This document shows, piece after piece, positions 6,886 to 14,818 of a stretch of DNA of 17,447 bases (the stretch's first letter is position 1; every line of letters begins with the position of its first letter). The DNA is from an uncultured Campylobacter sp. (GTDB lineage Bacteria > Campylobacterota > Campylobacteria > Campylobacterales > Campylobacteraceae), in contig CAMUNZ010000025.1 of the NCBI GenBank assembly GCA_947090385.1, positions 1 through 17,447 of the forward strand, read 5' to 3'. Made by a program: the position numbers and the translations under genes. The notes below the pieces were generated by a model. It did not search any database, had not been told where the DNA came from, and worked only from the letters and a program-made list of their open reading frames with translations.

Positions 6886-8000
6886 AATATTTCCAAAAAT
6901 TCTTTAAAAATATATTTACTTTCGTTTGGACCAGAACTTGCTTCTGGATGATGTTGGACAGAAAAAACAGGATAATTTTTGTATTTTACGCCTTCAATCG
7001 TGCCATCAAATAAATTTCTATGTGTAATAATAGCAATATCAGCGATACTTTCTGGAACATTATAATTGTGATTTTGTGTCGTTATTTCTATCGTTTTATT
7101 TGTCAAATTTTGTACAGGATGATTTGTGCCGTGCTGACCGAATTTTAGTTTGTAAGTTTCATAACCAAAAGCGTTGCTTAAAAGTTGGTGTCCAAGACAA
7201 ATTCCAAACATAGGAATTCTTTCGTTTATTATCTTTTTTATCTGTTCAATCTCAAATTTCAACATCTTTGGCTCACCTGGACCATTTGATAAAAATACCC
7301 CATTTATCTCGCCATTTTTGAATTTTTGTATCAAAATTTCTGCTTTTGTATTGCTTGGATAAATTTCACTTTCTATGCCAACTTGACTAAGTTCTCTTAA
7401 AATATTTTTTTTCACACCATAATCAATCACGGCAACTTTTTTTGTGATTTTTTGATTTTTATTGAAATCCATAGTTTTATTATTCCACGCAAAACCATTA
7501 TGTTTATAAGAATTTTTCGTGCTAACTATGCTTACATAATTTATTTCATTTATATCTTCTGAATTTTCTAAAGCCTCTTTCAATAAATTTTTATCTGAAA
7601 TTTCTGTAGATATAAAAGCTTTCATAGCGCCGTTATCTCTTAAAATTTTGGTTAAATATCTCGTATCGACATCATAAATCCCGATTTTTCCTTGCTCTTT
7701 TAAAAAATCTTCTAATGATTTTTTGCCTCTAAAATTTGAGTAAATTTTAGAATATTTTCTCATAATAACGCCACTTGCGTGAATTTTATTGCTTTCCATA
7801 TCATCATCATTTATACCAACAATTCCGATCTCTGGCATTGTAAAAACTATAAATTGCCCAGCATAACTTGGATCTGTGATAATCTCTTCATATCCTGTCA
7901 TAGAGGTATTAAAAACCATCTCGCCAAAAACACTTCCACAGGCACCAAAAGCCTTTGCTTCTAAATAAACTCCATTTTCAAGATATATATAAGCTTTCAT
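6882..8000 (-). CDS. carA: Carbamoyl-phosphate synthase small (glutaminase) subunit
   Basis: Glutamine-hydrolysing subunit that supplies ammonia to CarB for carbamoyl phosphate, feeding arginine and pyrimidine synthesis in the cytoplasm. The 372-residue protein has the N-terminal CarA domain (about 1-130: 'GEMVFNTSMTGYEEIITDPSYAGQ' region) and a class I glutamine amidotransferase domain (about 188-370). The catalytic triad is visible: C268 in 'GICLGHQLL', H351 and E353 in 'VQHHPEAS'. 'FLSNGPGEP' forms the oxyanion loop. Length is normal. Start: ATG behind GAGGT, overlapping the DUF507 stop as TAATG. carB is not in the window. Confidence 0.97.
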   Translation of the reverse strand: MKAYIYLENGVYLEAKAFGACGSVFGEMVFNTSMTGYEEIITDPSYAGQFIVFTMPEIGIVGINDDDMESNKIHASGVIMRKYSKIYSNFRGKKSLEDFLKEQGKIGIYDVDTRYLTKILRDNGAMKAFISTEISDKNLLKEALENSEDINEINYVSIVSTKNSYKHNGFAWNNKTMDFNKNQKITKKVAVIDYGVKKNILRELSQVGIESEIYPSNTKAEILIQKFKNGEINGVFLSNGPGEPKMLKFEIEQIKKIINERIPMFGICLGHQLLSNAFGYETYKLKFGQHGTNHPVQNLTNKTIEITTQNHNYNVPESIADIAIITHRNLFDGTIEGVKYKNYPVFSVQHHPEASSGPNESKYIFKEFLEIL

Positions 8001-8551
8001 TAAAACATACCTCTTTTTTTCAACTCTTCTAAATAAAGTTGTTCAAAAACAAGTTCGTATTCGTGCGTAGCTGGAATTAATTTTCTTTGCATATTTTCGA
8101 TTTTTTCCGCGACAATATCTTCAATATCTTCATAACTTCGCATATAACTTACTATTGAATTATAAATTAAATTTTTTACGCGATTTTCAGAAACTTTATA
8201 AGACACCAACGAATTTTTTGAAATTTCTTTTAAAATTTCATGTGAAATTGTAGAAAATCTATCTTCGTTATCCAAAATAAATCCCTCATCTTGGGCTATT
8301 TGCTTTTTTATAAGCCAAAACATATTTTTAGGATCTATTCCCATTTCTTGCATATCGTTTTCTTTTTCGTCTAAAATTTTATTTACTTTTTCATCTAATG
8401 TTTTTTCTTTTAAAATATCGTTTTCTATTATTTCAAGAGATTTTTGCGATACAAGTTCGATTCCTTTTGTAAGAGTTACAAAACCAGAATTTAGTAAATC
8501 TATAGCTATTTTTCTTGATATATAAGGAGCATGTGGTAATTTTATACGCAT
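8000..8551 (-). CDS. DUF507 family protein
   Basis: A 183-residue protein of the DUF507 family, whose role is unknown to me. The start MRIKLPHAPYISRKIAIDLL is the family's usual N-terminus. An upstream TTG in frame would add five residues, but the ATG at 8551 has AAAGGA at 8558-8563, a six-base spacing, and I prefer it. The protein is almost entirely helical and rich in charged residues (Lys/Glu), without membrane helices or cysteines, and ends with 'LVFEQLYLEELKKRGMF'. It is the first gene after a likely promoter and overlaps carA as TAATG, the same neighbour as in C. jejuni (Cj1495c/Cj1494c from memory). Confidence 0.88.
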   Translation of the reverse strand: MRIKLPHAPYISRKIAIDLLNSGFVTLTKGIELVSQKSLEIIENDILKEKTLDEKVNKILDEKENDMQEMGIDPKNMFWLIKKQIAQDEGFILDNEDRFSTISHEILKEISKNSLVSYKVSENRVKNLIYNSIVSYMRSYEDIEDIVAEKIENMQRKLIPATHEYELVFEQLYLEELKKRGMF

Positions 8552-8575
8552 ATTTAATCCTTTCAAATTTTTGCA

Positions 8576-8632
8576 ATTTTAACGCAAACTAATTAAAAAG
8601 TTACTAAAAAATATCGAGTTTTATAAAAAAAA
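8576..8632 (-). promoter_or_regulatory. Probable promoter of the DUF507-carA unit
   Basis: A TAAAAT -10-like box (8576-8581) lies 25 bases before the DUF507 start codon and just upstream of its ribosome binding site, leaving a short leader of about 20 bases. Upstream on the minus strand are runs of T at 8595-8599, 8606-8611 and 8625-8632, spaced at roughly multiples of 10-11 bases. This fits the periodic T-rich upstream region described for Campylobacter promoters, which lack a -35 box. Confidence 0.5.
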
Positions 8633-8673
8633 TATAAGTTTATAATTGATTTATTCTAAAAAATAACGAATTA

Positions 8674-8705
8674 TTTTAGAAAAAGGTAAAAACCTTTTTC
8701 TAAAA
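8674..8705 (-). terminator. Terminator hairpin after purA
   Basis: A perfect 13-bp inverted repeat, TTTTAGAAAAAGG and its complement, around a 6-base loop, starting just after the purA stop. On the minus strand the core AAAAAGG / CCTTTTT gives a hairpin whose 3' arm is itself the U tract, and by symmetry a hairpin also forms on the plus strand. It separates the purA unit from the DUF507 unit. Confidence 0.75.
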
Positions 8706-8707
8706 AT

Positions 8708-9958
8708 TTATCTTATGATTGTATCTTTTCTTTCTGGGCTAGTTGAGATTATACCGACTTTTACTCCTGTGATTTTTTCTATATATTGTATATATTTTTT
8801 TGCATTTTGTGGTAAATCATCAAAAGTTTTTGCGCCAACTACGCTATCCCAGCCATCAAATTCTTCATAAATCGGCTCTACATTTTCTAAATCAACAGGA
8901 AAATAATCTATTTCTAAACCGTGATATTTGTAGCCTTTACAAATTTTAATTTTATCAAAACCATCCAAAATATCGATTTTCATCAAAGCAAATTCATCAA
9001 TTCCATTAATTTGCGCTGCATATCTTACAGCTACTGCATCAAACCAGCCACATCTTCTTTTGCGCCCAGTTGTGACGCCAAATTCTTTTCCGATTTCGCA
9101 AATTTTTTCACCAATTTCGCTTAATTCTTCTGTAGGAAAAGCGCCATTTCCAACTCTTGTAGTGTATGCTTTTATAATTCCTGTAACTTTTCCAAGTTGT
9201 TTTGGAGAAATTCCTATGCCAGCGCAAGCACCTGCTGCAACTGTATTTGAACTTGTAACATAAGGATAAGTTCCGTGATCTATATCAAGTAAAGTTCCTT
9301 GTGCTCCTTCTAAAATAACTTTTTTATTGTTTTGCAAAGCTTTTTGAATTAAATTTGTAGTATCTATTACAAATGGAGACAAAATTTTATTATAAAGTCT
9401 AAGCTCTACTAAAATTTCATCTTTTTTAGGCAACTCTATCTCAAATTTTTCAAAAAGTGGCTTTAAACTCTCAAAATCATCCATCAAAGAATTGCATAAT
9501 TTTTCAGGATCTTTTAATTCTATCATTCTATGACCAGTTCTTGAAATTTTATCAGCATAAGCAGGACCTATGCCTTTACCAGTTGTGCCGATAGCATTTT
9601 TACCTTTAGCCTTTTCTTTTGCTTGATCTATCAACGAATGATGTTTTAAATTTAAATGTGCTCTTTGACTTATAAAAAATCTACCTTCTAAATCTTTAAA
9701 CTGTTTCATCTCTTCAATTAAAGCCTCTGGATTTACTACAACGCCATTTCCTATAACATTTATAGCGTCTTTTCTTAAAACTCCACTTGGAACTAAATGA
9801 AGTGCAAATCTTTGTCCATCTACCCAGATTGTATGTCCGGCATTGTGCCCGCCAGTAACTCTACAAACATAATCATATCCCTCGCAAAGTCTATCTACAA
9901 TCTTACCTTTTCCTTCGTCGCCCCATTGTGCCCCAACGATAAAATCAGCCTTACTCAT
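8708..9958 (-). CDS. purA: Adenylosuccinate synthetase
   Basis: Catalyses GTP-dependent joining of IMP and aspartate to adenylosuccinate, the first committed step to AMP, in the cytoplasm. The 416-residue protein has the nucleotide loop 'QWGDEGKGK' (11-19) with catalytic D14, 'TGGHNAGHT' with catalytic H42, 'GTTGKGIGPAY' (124-134), 'EGAQGTLLDIDHGTYPYVT' (217-235), the aspartate-loop region 'GNGAFPTE' (270-277) and 'TTGRKRRCGW' (296-305). Length is slightly below E. coli's 432. Start: ATG at 9958 behind AAGGAG; it overlaps the stop of the HisZ-like gene as ATGA. It is last in its transcription unit, followed by a strong hairpin. Confidence 0.98.
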   Translation of the reverse strand: MSKADFIVGAQWGDEGKGKIVDRLCEGYDYVCRVTGGHNAGHTIWVDGQRFALHLVPSGVLRKDAINVIGNGVVVNPEALIEEMKQFKDLEGRFFISQRAHLNLKHHSLIDQAKEKAKGKNAIGTTGKGIGPAYADKISRTGHRMIELKDPEKLCNSLMDDFESLKPLFEKFEIELPKKDEILVELRLYNKILSPFVIDTTNLIQKALQNNKKVILEGAQGTLLDIDHGTYPYVTSSNTVAAGACAGIGISPKQLGKVTGIIKAYTTRVGNGAFPTEELSEIGEKICEIGKEFGVTTGRKRRCGWFDAVAVRYAAQINGIDEFALMKIDILDGFDKIKICKGYKYHGLEIDYFPVDLENVEPIYEEFDGWDSVVGAKTFDDLPQNAKKYIQYIEKITGVKVGIISTSPERKDTIIR

Positions 9959-10794
9959 AAATTTCTCCTTGATTTTTCTTTAATTATTTCATCCGTAAAA
10001 ATAGCAAAACCGCTACAATTTTGCCCGTCAATCTCGTAATTCCCACCACTTGCTAAAACTTGATTTTCATTTAAAAATCTAAAAAATAGCTTATCATAAT
10101 ATTTCATTTTAGAATAATAAAGTGGCGCGATAACAACATTTTTAAAATTTTTTGCCAAATTTTTTAAATCCAAAAGTGGATTCAAAAGCTCACTCGGTGC
10201 GATTTTCAAAATTTCATCTATTTGCTCTACTTTGCTAATCCTTTCTAATTTGTAAAACCATTTTTCATTGCTATTTAGAATTTCAAAAACTTTAGATTTT
10301 TCAAAAATTTCCATATCCAAACTCAAAATTTTGCATACAATTTTTGGAATTTCGATATTGCTAATCTGCAAAATAGGATTTATTTCAAATTTTTCAAAAA
10401 TTTTATTTGTTATATCAACGCAAATTTTTAAATCTGTTTCATTTATCATCTCGGCACCGATTTGATAAATTTCTTCACTTGGATAGCGAAAAACTGGCTG
10501 CATATAAAACCATCTTTTTTGTTTATCATCTTTTAAACGTCTTTTAATAATCCTTACGACATCAATCGTGCTATCGCCTCTTAAAGTCAAATTATTATTT
10601 TTTTCGTCGCTAAAATTTAAAAACTCATCTTTTAAACCATCTTGATGATAAGAAAAATACGGCGTTAAAATTTCGTCAAATCCATTCTCATGCATACAAA
10701 AAGCGGCAAAATTTTCAAAATCTCTTTTAAATTTTGCAGTTTTTTTAAAATAAAGTTTTGAACCACTTGGAATTTCGTGTTCAAAAATTTCCAT
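9955..10794 (-). CDS. hisZ: HisZ-like protein (ATP phosphoribosyltransferase regulatory subunit)
   Basis: A class II aminoacyl-tRNA-synthetase-like catalytic core without an anticodon-binding domain, 279 residues, fitting HisZ, the histidyl-tRNA-synthetase-derived partner of HisG in histidine synthesis. Seen: 'GFDEILTPYFSYH' (motif 1 region, 38-50), 'LRGDSTIDVVRI' (71-82, like 'LRPD-T-x-x-x-AR' of HisRS/HisZ), 'QPVFRYPSEEIYQIGAE' (99-115, motif 2 shortened as in HisZ), and 'ASGGNYEIDG' near 250 in place of the HisRS 'GGRYD' motif. Start: ATG at 10794, chosen because GGAGGAGG (10797-10804) stands just before it; the ATG four codons upstream has no ribosome binding site. Tightly coupled to purA. 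A degenerate HisRS paralogue with another role is the alternative. Confidence 0.75.
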   Translation of the reverse strand: MEIFEHEIPSGSKLYFKKTAKFKRDFENFAAFCMHENGFDEILTPYFSYHQDGLKDEFLNFSDEKNNNLTLRGDSTIDVVRIIKRRLKDDKQKRWFYMQPVFRYPSEEIYQIGAEMINETDLKICVDITNKIFEKFEINPILQISNIEIPKIVCKILSLDMEIFEKSKVFEILNSNEKWFYKLERISKVEQIDEILKIAPSELLNPLLDLKNLAKNFKNVVIAPLYYSKMKYYDKLFFRFLNENQVLASGGNYEIDGQNCSGFAIFTDEIIKEKSRRNL

Positions 10795-10807
10795 AACCTC
10801 CTCCATT

Positions 10808-13800
10808 TTATAAAATATTTATAAGCTCTTCGCCGGCAATTTTAAGCTCATTTAAGACATTCTTTAAATCTGATTTTTGAATTTTTGCGTTAAGAATATC
10901 TAAAATTTGCTTATTAATTTCTTGATGAACCAATAAAGAAATTTCATCATCTTTGCAAATATTTTTTATATTTTTAATAATTTCTTCAAAATCTTTTTCA
11001 TATTTTTGCTTATCAATTTTTATATTTTTAGTTAAAGCATTTATATAAATTCTATGTTTTACAGCCTGCAAAAATAGCATAAAATCTTTATCGCTAATCG
11101 GTTTTATCTTGTCTATTTTTTTATCAAAAATATCAAAAATTTTTTCTTGTTTATGTGGATAATCTATAAAATCGCCTTGTAAATATCTAAATCCAAGTGC
11201 AACTAAAATTTTAGCCGTTATGCTGTTTTTGACGCCAGTTGCGACGCAAAACTCTAATTTATCTTTGCAAAATGATAATATGCTTTTTAAATCTTTTACA
11301 TTTTTATAATCCTGCGCGATTTCAAATCCAAGTCTAGGAGAAGTTTTTACGCCAAAAATTTCTTTATTTAAATTTTCTTTTAAAGCATCTTTTTCAACGC
11401 TATTTAGAAAAAGTTTTATGCCGTAATTTTTATATTGATTTAAAATTTTTTCGAATTTTGGATTATCTTCATAGCCGTTAATTTCTATAATTAATTTTTT
11501 TATATCAAAATTTGGATTTGAAAAAATCAAATTTTTAAGCAACAAAAACAAAGGCTCATTTATAAAATCCGAAAAATTTAAATTCACGCTTACATAAGGA
11601 CTAAAACCTTTTTGCAAACGACAATTTAAATTCATTCTTAAAGCTTCATTAATCGACATTAAAATAATTTTCATATTTAAATTTTCATTTTTTATCTCGT
11701 TTAAAAATTGATTTGGTAATAAAACGCCTAAATTTTTATCTTTATAACGAAGTAAAATTTCAAACCCAATGATCGAATTTTGTAAAACATCAAAAATCGG
11801 CTGATAAACTATAAAGAAATTTTCATATTTTAAATGTCCTAAATCTTGACTAATTTTATAAATTTTGTATCTATCTTTTCCAGAAAGTTTAGCCTCGTAC
11901 ATGGCTATATCGGCTCTTCTTAAAAGCTCATCGTAATTCAAATTTTCATTTCCTTCATAATACGCAACTCCGATACTTGCACTTGCTCGCATTTTTATAT
12001 CATCGCTTATAAACTCACTACTTGCAACGCCCAAAAGTTTATTTACTTTTCTTATAACATCAAATTTATTTTCAATATCACTGATTAAAACAGCAAATTC
12101 ATCGCCACCAAGACGAGATAATACATCTTTTTGATCAAGCACAAATTGCATTTTACTAGAAACCATTTTTAAGAAAATATCACCCATTTTATGACCAAAA
12201 GTATCGTTTATCTTTTTAAATCCGTCAAAATCTATATAACAAATCGCTAGAGATTTTTTATTTAAATCGGCAAGTTTTAAACTATCAACAACGCAAGTTT
12301 TAAAAGTAAGTCTGTTTGCAAGCCCAGTCAAAGAATCATAGCTTGCTATTCTTTCAAGTTTTGCCTCTTTTTCTTTTATGCCAGAAATTTCATAAAAAAT
12401 AGAAATATAATGCGTAACCTCGTCTGCGTCGTTTGTAACGGCTGAAATTGTTAAAATTTCTGGATAAATATCGCCATTTTTTCTTTTATTCCAAATTTCC
12501 CCGCTAAAAAATCCATTGTCGATGATAAAATTCCACATTTGTATATAAAATTCACTCTCTTGACGATCACTTTTTAGAATCCTAGGATTTTCGCCGATAA
12601 CTTCATATTTTTCATAACCTGTAATTTTCGTAAATGCCTCATTTACATTTACAATCGCGCCATTTTTATCTGTTATCATAATTCCTTCGTGTGAGAAAGA
12701 AAAGACATTTGCGATAAGTCTTAAGCCATCTTCTTGCTCTTTTTCAAGTCCGATATCTTCAATTGTTCCGCAAATTTGAAGAGGCACACCGTTGTCATCT
12801 TTATCTGAAATTTTTCCTTGAAATCTTATCCAAACAGATTTTGCAAATTTATCACTTAAACGAATTTTTATAGATAAATTTGGAATTTTGCCTTTTAAAT
12901 ATTTTGTAAAATTTGTCTCAAAAATTTCAAGATCAACCGGAGCAATCATCGTTTTAAACTTATCAAAACTAATTTGTTCAAAACTAAACGGATCGTCATA
13001 TCCCAAAAGTTTTGCCAAATTTTCATTTATATAAAAATTCGGTTTTCCAATTTCCCATTCCCAAGAAATCGCAGAAGTAGCATCCAAGATATTTTTATAT
13101 CTTTTCATCTGTTTTTTATTTCTTTCATCTTGCAAAACAATATCATTTGAATTGTAAAAATATCCAACGATTTCATCATCTTCATCGACATTTTTTATAA
13201 GTTTCATTAAAACTTTTTGATGATAAAAAATTTCATCTGAAAATTTAATCCTATAAGATTGAGTCAATTCAAAATTTATAGAATTTTGAATAATTTCAAA
13301 TTTGTTTTGAAGCTCTGTTTTTACGCGTTTTATATCGTCTTTGTGAATTAATGAGAAAAAATCTATATTTTTAAAACTATCACTTTCATAACCCCATAAA
13401 TTTTCAATATTTTTAGTGACTCTTTTTATTTTTAAAGTTTTCGAATCAAAAACAATCATCACGATTGGGCTATTTGCGATGTAATTTTGATCTTTTGTCG
13501 TGTTTTGAATATATCTTTCATAATTTGTAATATCAAAAATTATACAAACCATTTTTTCATCATCAATCATGGTAAAACGCATTTGAACGACGATGATTTT
13601 GCCATCTTTGCAAGTATGATGAACGACAAAAAAGTTTAACTTTTTTCGTAAAGAGTAATTTTTTTGCGCAGAAAAATCATAACTAGTGTCGCTTAAAATA
13701 TCAAAAATATCCATATGCAAAAACTCATCTTGCGAATATCCATAAAGATCATAAGCGGCGTTATTTACTTCAAGAATTTTGCCAGTGTAAGGATTTATCG

Positions 13801-14140
13801 TAATTACAACTATAAAATTATTTTTAAATATAATTTTTAACATCTGACTTGTGAATTTTATCTCGCTATTTGCATCACCTAAATCCTGATAAAATCCTAT
13901 AATTTTCTGAGATATAAAACCTAAATCTTCATTTTGAGTTTGTATAAAATTCGAAATATTTTTCATAGTATCATTTGAAGTTGTCTCAAAAATATCTTTT
14001 ATTTTTTTTATCGGATATAAAATTTTTAAACTCAAAAAACGCAAATTTATAATCAAAATAAACAAAACAGCAAAAATTACAAATAAAATAGTCAAAATTT
14101 GCACAAAAAATTGCAAAACAAAATCACTTAATTTTTGCAA
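10808..14140 (-). CDS. C-terminal part: membrane helix, four PAS domains, GGDEF, degenerate EAL
   Basis: The frame is open from 14326; 14140 is only a TTG without a ribosome binding site, so this part probably lacks its own start. Numbering from 14140: membrane helix 8-34, HAMP-like linker, PAS domains at about 97-207, 215-338, 345-466 and 475-590, GGDEF domain 597-760 with an intact G678-G-D-E-F682 signature (cyclic di-GMP synthesis), then an EAL-like domain 768-998. The inhibitory-site RxxD before GGDEF reads D-Q-K-D, so product inhibition there is unlikely. In the EAL domain the signature is E794-I-L, E886 is kept, but the DDFG metal site reads L-N-S-V and 'AEGVE' reads 'ATGVK', so cyclic di-GMP hydrolysis is unlikely. 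A Lys-rich helical tail of about 110 residues follows. It precedes the HisZ-like gene by 13 bases. Confidence 0.85.
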   Translation of the reverse strand: MQKLSDFVLQFFVQILTILFVIFAVLFILIINLRFLSLKILYPIKKIKDIFETTSNDTMKNISNFIQTQNEDLGFISQKIIGFYQDLGDANSEIKFTSQMLKIIFKNNFIVVITINPYTGKILEVNNAAYDLYGYSQDEFLHMDIFDILSDTSYDFSAQKNYSLRKKLNFFVVHHTCKDGKIIVVQMRFTMIDDEKMVCIIFDITNYERYIQNTTKDQNYIANSPIVMIVFDSKTLKIKRVTKNIENLWGYESDSFKNIDFFSLIHKDDIKRVKTELQNKFEIIQNSINFELTQSYRIKFSDEIFYHQKVLMKLIKNVDEDDEIVGYFYNSNDIVLQDERNKKQMKRYKNILDATSAISWEWEIGKPNFYINENLAKLLGYDDPFSFEQISFDKFKTMIAPVDLEIFETNFTKYLKGKIPNLSIKIRLSDKFAKSVWIRFQGKISDKDDNGVPLQICGTIEDIGLEKEQEDGLRLIANVFSFSHEGIMITDKNGAIVNVNEAFTKITGYEKYEVIGENPRILKSDRQESEFYIQMWNFIIDNGFFSGEIWNKRKNGDIYPEILTISAVTNDADEVTHYISIFYEISGIKEKEAKLERIASYDSLTGLANRLTFKTCVVDSLKLADLNKKSLAICYIDFDGFKKINDTFGHKMGDIFLKMVSSKMQFVLDQKDVLSRLGGDEFAVLISDIENKFDVIRKVNKLLGVASSEFISDDIKMRASASIGVAYYEGNENLNYDELLRRADIAMYEAKLSGKDRYKIYKISQDLGHLKYENFFIVYQPIFDVLQNSIIGFEILLRYKDKNLGVLLPNQFLNEIKNENLNMKIILMSINEALRMNLNCRLQKGFSPYVSVNLNFSDFINEPLFLLLKNLIFSNPNFDIKKLIIEINGYEDNPKFEKILNQYKNYGIKLFLNSVEKDALKENLNKEIFGVKTSPRLGFEIAQDYKNVKDLKSILSFCKDKLEFCVATGVKNSITAKILVALGFRYLQGDFIDYPHKQEKIFDIFDKKIDKIKPISDKDFMLFLQAVKHRIYINALTKNIKIDKQKYEKDFEEIIKNIKNICKDDEISLLVHQEINKQILDILNAKIQKSDLKNVLNELKIAGEELINIL

Positions 14141-14301
14141 ACTTGCAACGCCAAATTTATCATAAGAAAAAATGGCTAAAAATGATGATTCTTCACCTTT
14201 TATAATGTGAAATTTTACATCATTTGCTATATTAAAATTTATTGAAAAATTATCATAAATGTTTGTTTCATCCGTGATGATAAGCCCAGTTTTATCGAAA
14301 A

Positions 14302-14811
14302 CTAATATTTTAAATCGTCTAAATTTTCATAAGCTAAAATGTATGAATTTTCATCGACATTTAATGCATAAAATTTTATCAATTCTCCGCTATCATAAAA
14401 AAAATCTGACTGGTAAAATCCATCTTTTAAATAAATTTGTTCGCTAAATTCAAACCCAAATTCTTTAGGTTTATTTACTGTATTAATAGCTAAATTTTCA
14501 CCATTTTTTCTAACCAATATTAAACTTGAAAATTCTTTATTTAAATCTAAAAATTGGATAAATTTTAATTCTATATCGTTACTATTTTGTATAATTTTTG
14601 ATAAAAATTCTAATTTTACTTTTAAAATTTCTTCTCGTTTTTTTAATGCATTTTGAGCGTTTAAGTTTGTATTTTGCAACTCTTTTTTTAAATTTAAACT
14701 AGAATTATAAATATCCAAAGAAAAAAGCAAAATTATAAAAACAAAAGACGAAATTACTAAAAAAATGGTTATTCTTATGATTTTTTGACTACTAATTTTA
14801 TTTTCTTGCAT
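14302..14811 (-). CDS. N-terminal part: membrane helix and first half of a Cache-type sensor
   Basis: A 169-residue frame ending at TAG. It has one membrane helix (about 11-33, IIRITIFLVISSFVFIILLF), a coiled-coil stretch (about 36-72), then 'LDLNKEFSSLILVRKNGENLA', which resembles the opening of dCache_1 sensor domains. The stop cuts the sensor domain mid-fold; the natural continuation lies in the -1 frame. The ATG at 14811 has only a weak A-rich leader, and the gene starts 7 bases after the sdaA stop, so it likely depends on read-through from sdaA. Alone it would be a membrane-tethered periplasmic fragment. Confidence 0.7.
   Translation of the reverse strand: MQENKISSQKIIRITIFLVISSFVFIILLFSLDIYNSSLNLKKELQNTNLNAQNALKKREEILKVKLEFLSKIIQNSNDIELKFIQFLDLNKEFSSLILVRKNGENLAINTVNKPKEFGFEFSEQIYLKDGFYQSDFFYDSGELIKFYALNVDENSYILAYENLDDLKY
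14308..14314 (-). other. In-frame T TTA AAA heptamer at the frame switch
   Basis: In the upstream frame the codons read GAT TTA AAA TAT TAG. T TTA AAA has the X XXY YYZ form that allows two tRNAs to slip back by one base. After such a slip the reading continues ATA TTA GTT TTC GAT, the long downstream frame. The stop follows only one codon later. A weak GATAA/TTATC hairpin (14279-14296) starts 11 bases after the heptamer. Adding one A at the same run would also repair the gene. Confidence 0.6.
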
Positions 14812-14818
14812 TTTTTAA

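Larger units (their letters stand above)
10808..14811 (-). pseudogene. Frame-split dCache-PAS-GGDEF-EAL signalling gene (whole locus)
   Basis: The two adjacent minus-strand reading frames below are two parts of one gene. A -1 shift at the TTTAAAA run (14308-14314) joins them into a 1334-residue protein without a gap: '...ENLDDLK' continues as 'ILVFDKTGLIIT...'. The joined protein has a membrane helix (about 11-33), a periplasmic region of about 200 residues that looks like a double Cache domain, a second helix (about 232-258), a HAMP-like linker, four PAS domains, GGDEF, a degenerate EAL and a helical tail. Neither part alone has a complete sensor. The locus starts 7 bases after sdaA. It is either inactivated by loss of one A, or expressed through frameshifting; a sequencing error is also possible. 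Confidence 0.7.

Noticed and set aside
8552..8566. TTG start giving DUF507 five more residues
   Set aside because: The ATG at 8551 has a well-placed AAAGGA and gives the family's normal N-terminus; the TTG codons overlap that ribosome binding site.
10795..10806. Upstream ATG of the HisZ-like gene at 10806
   Set aside because: No ribosome binding site before it, while GGAGGAGG lies between it and the next ATG at 10794.
14138..14140. TTG at 14140 as true start of the PAS-GGDEF-EAL protein
   Set aside because: The same frame is open for 62 codons further upstream with sensor-like sequence, and no ribosome binding site precedes the TTG.
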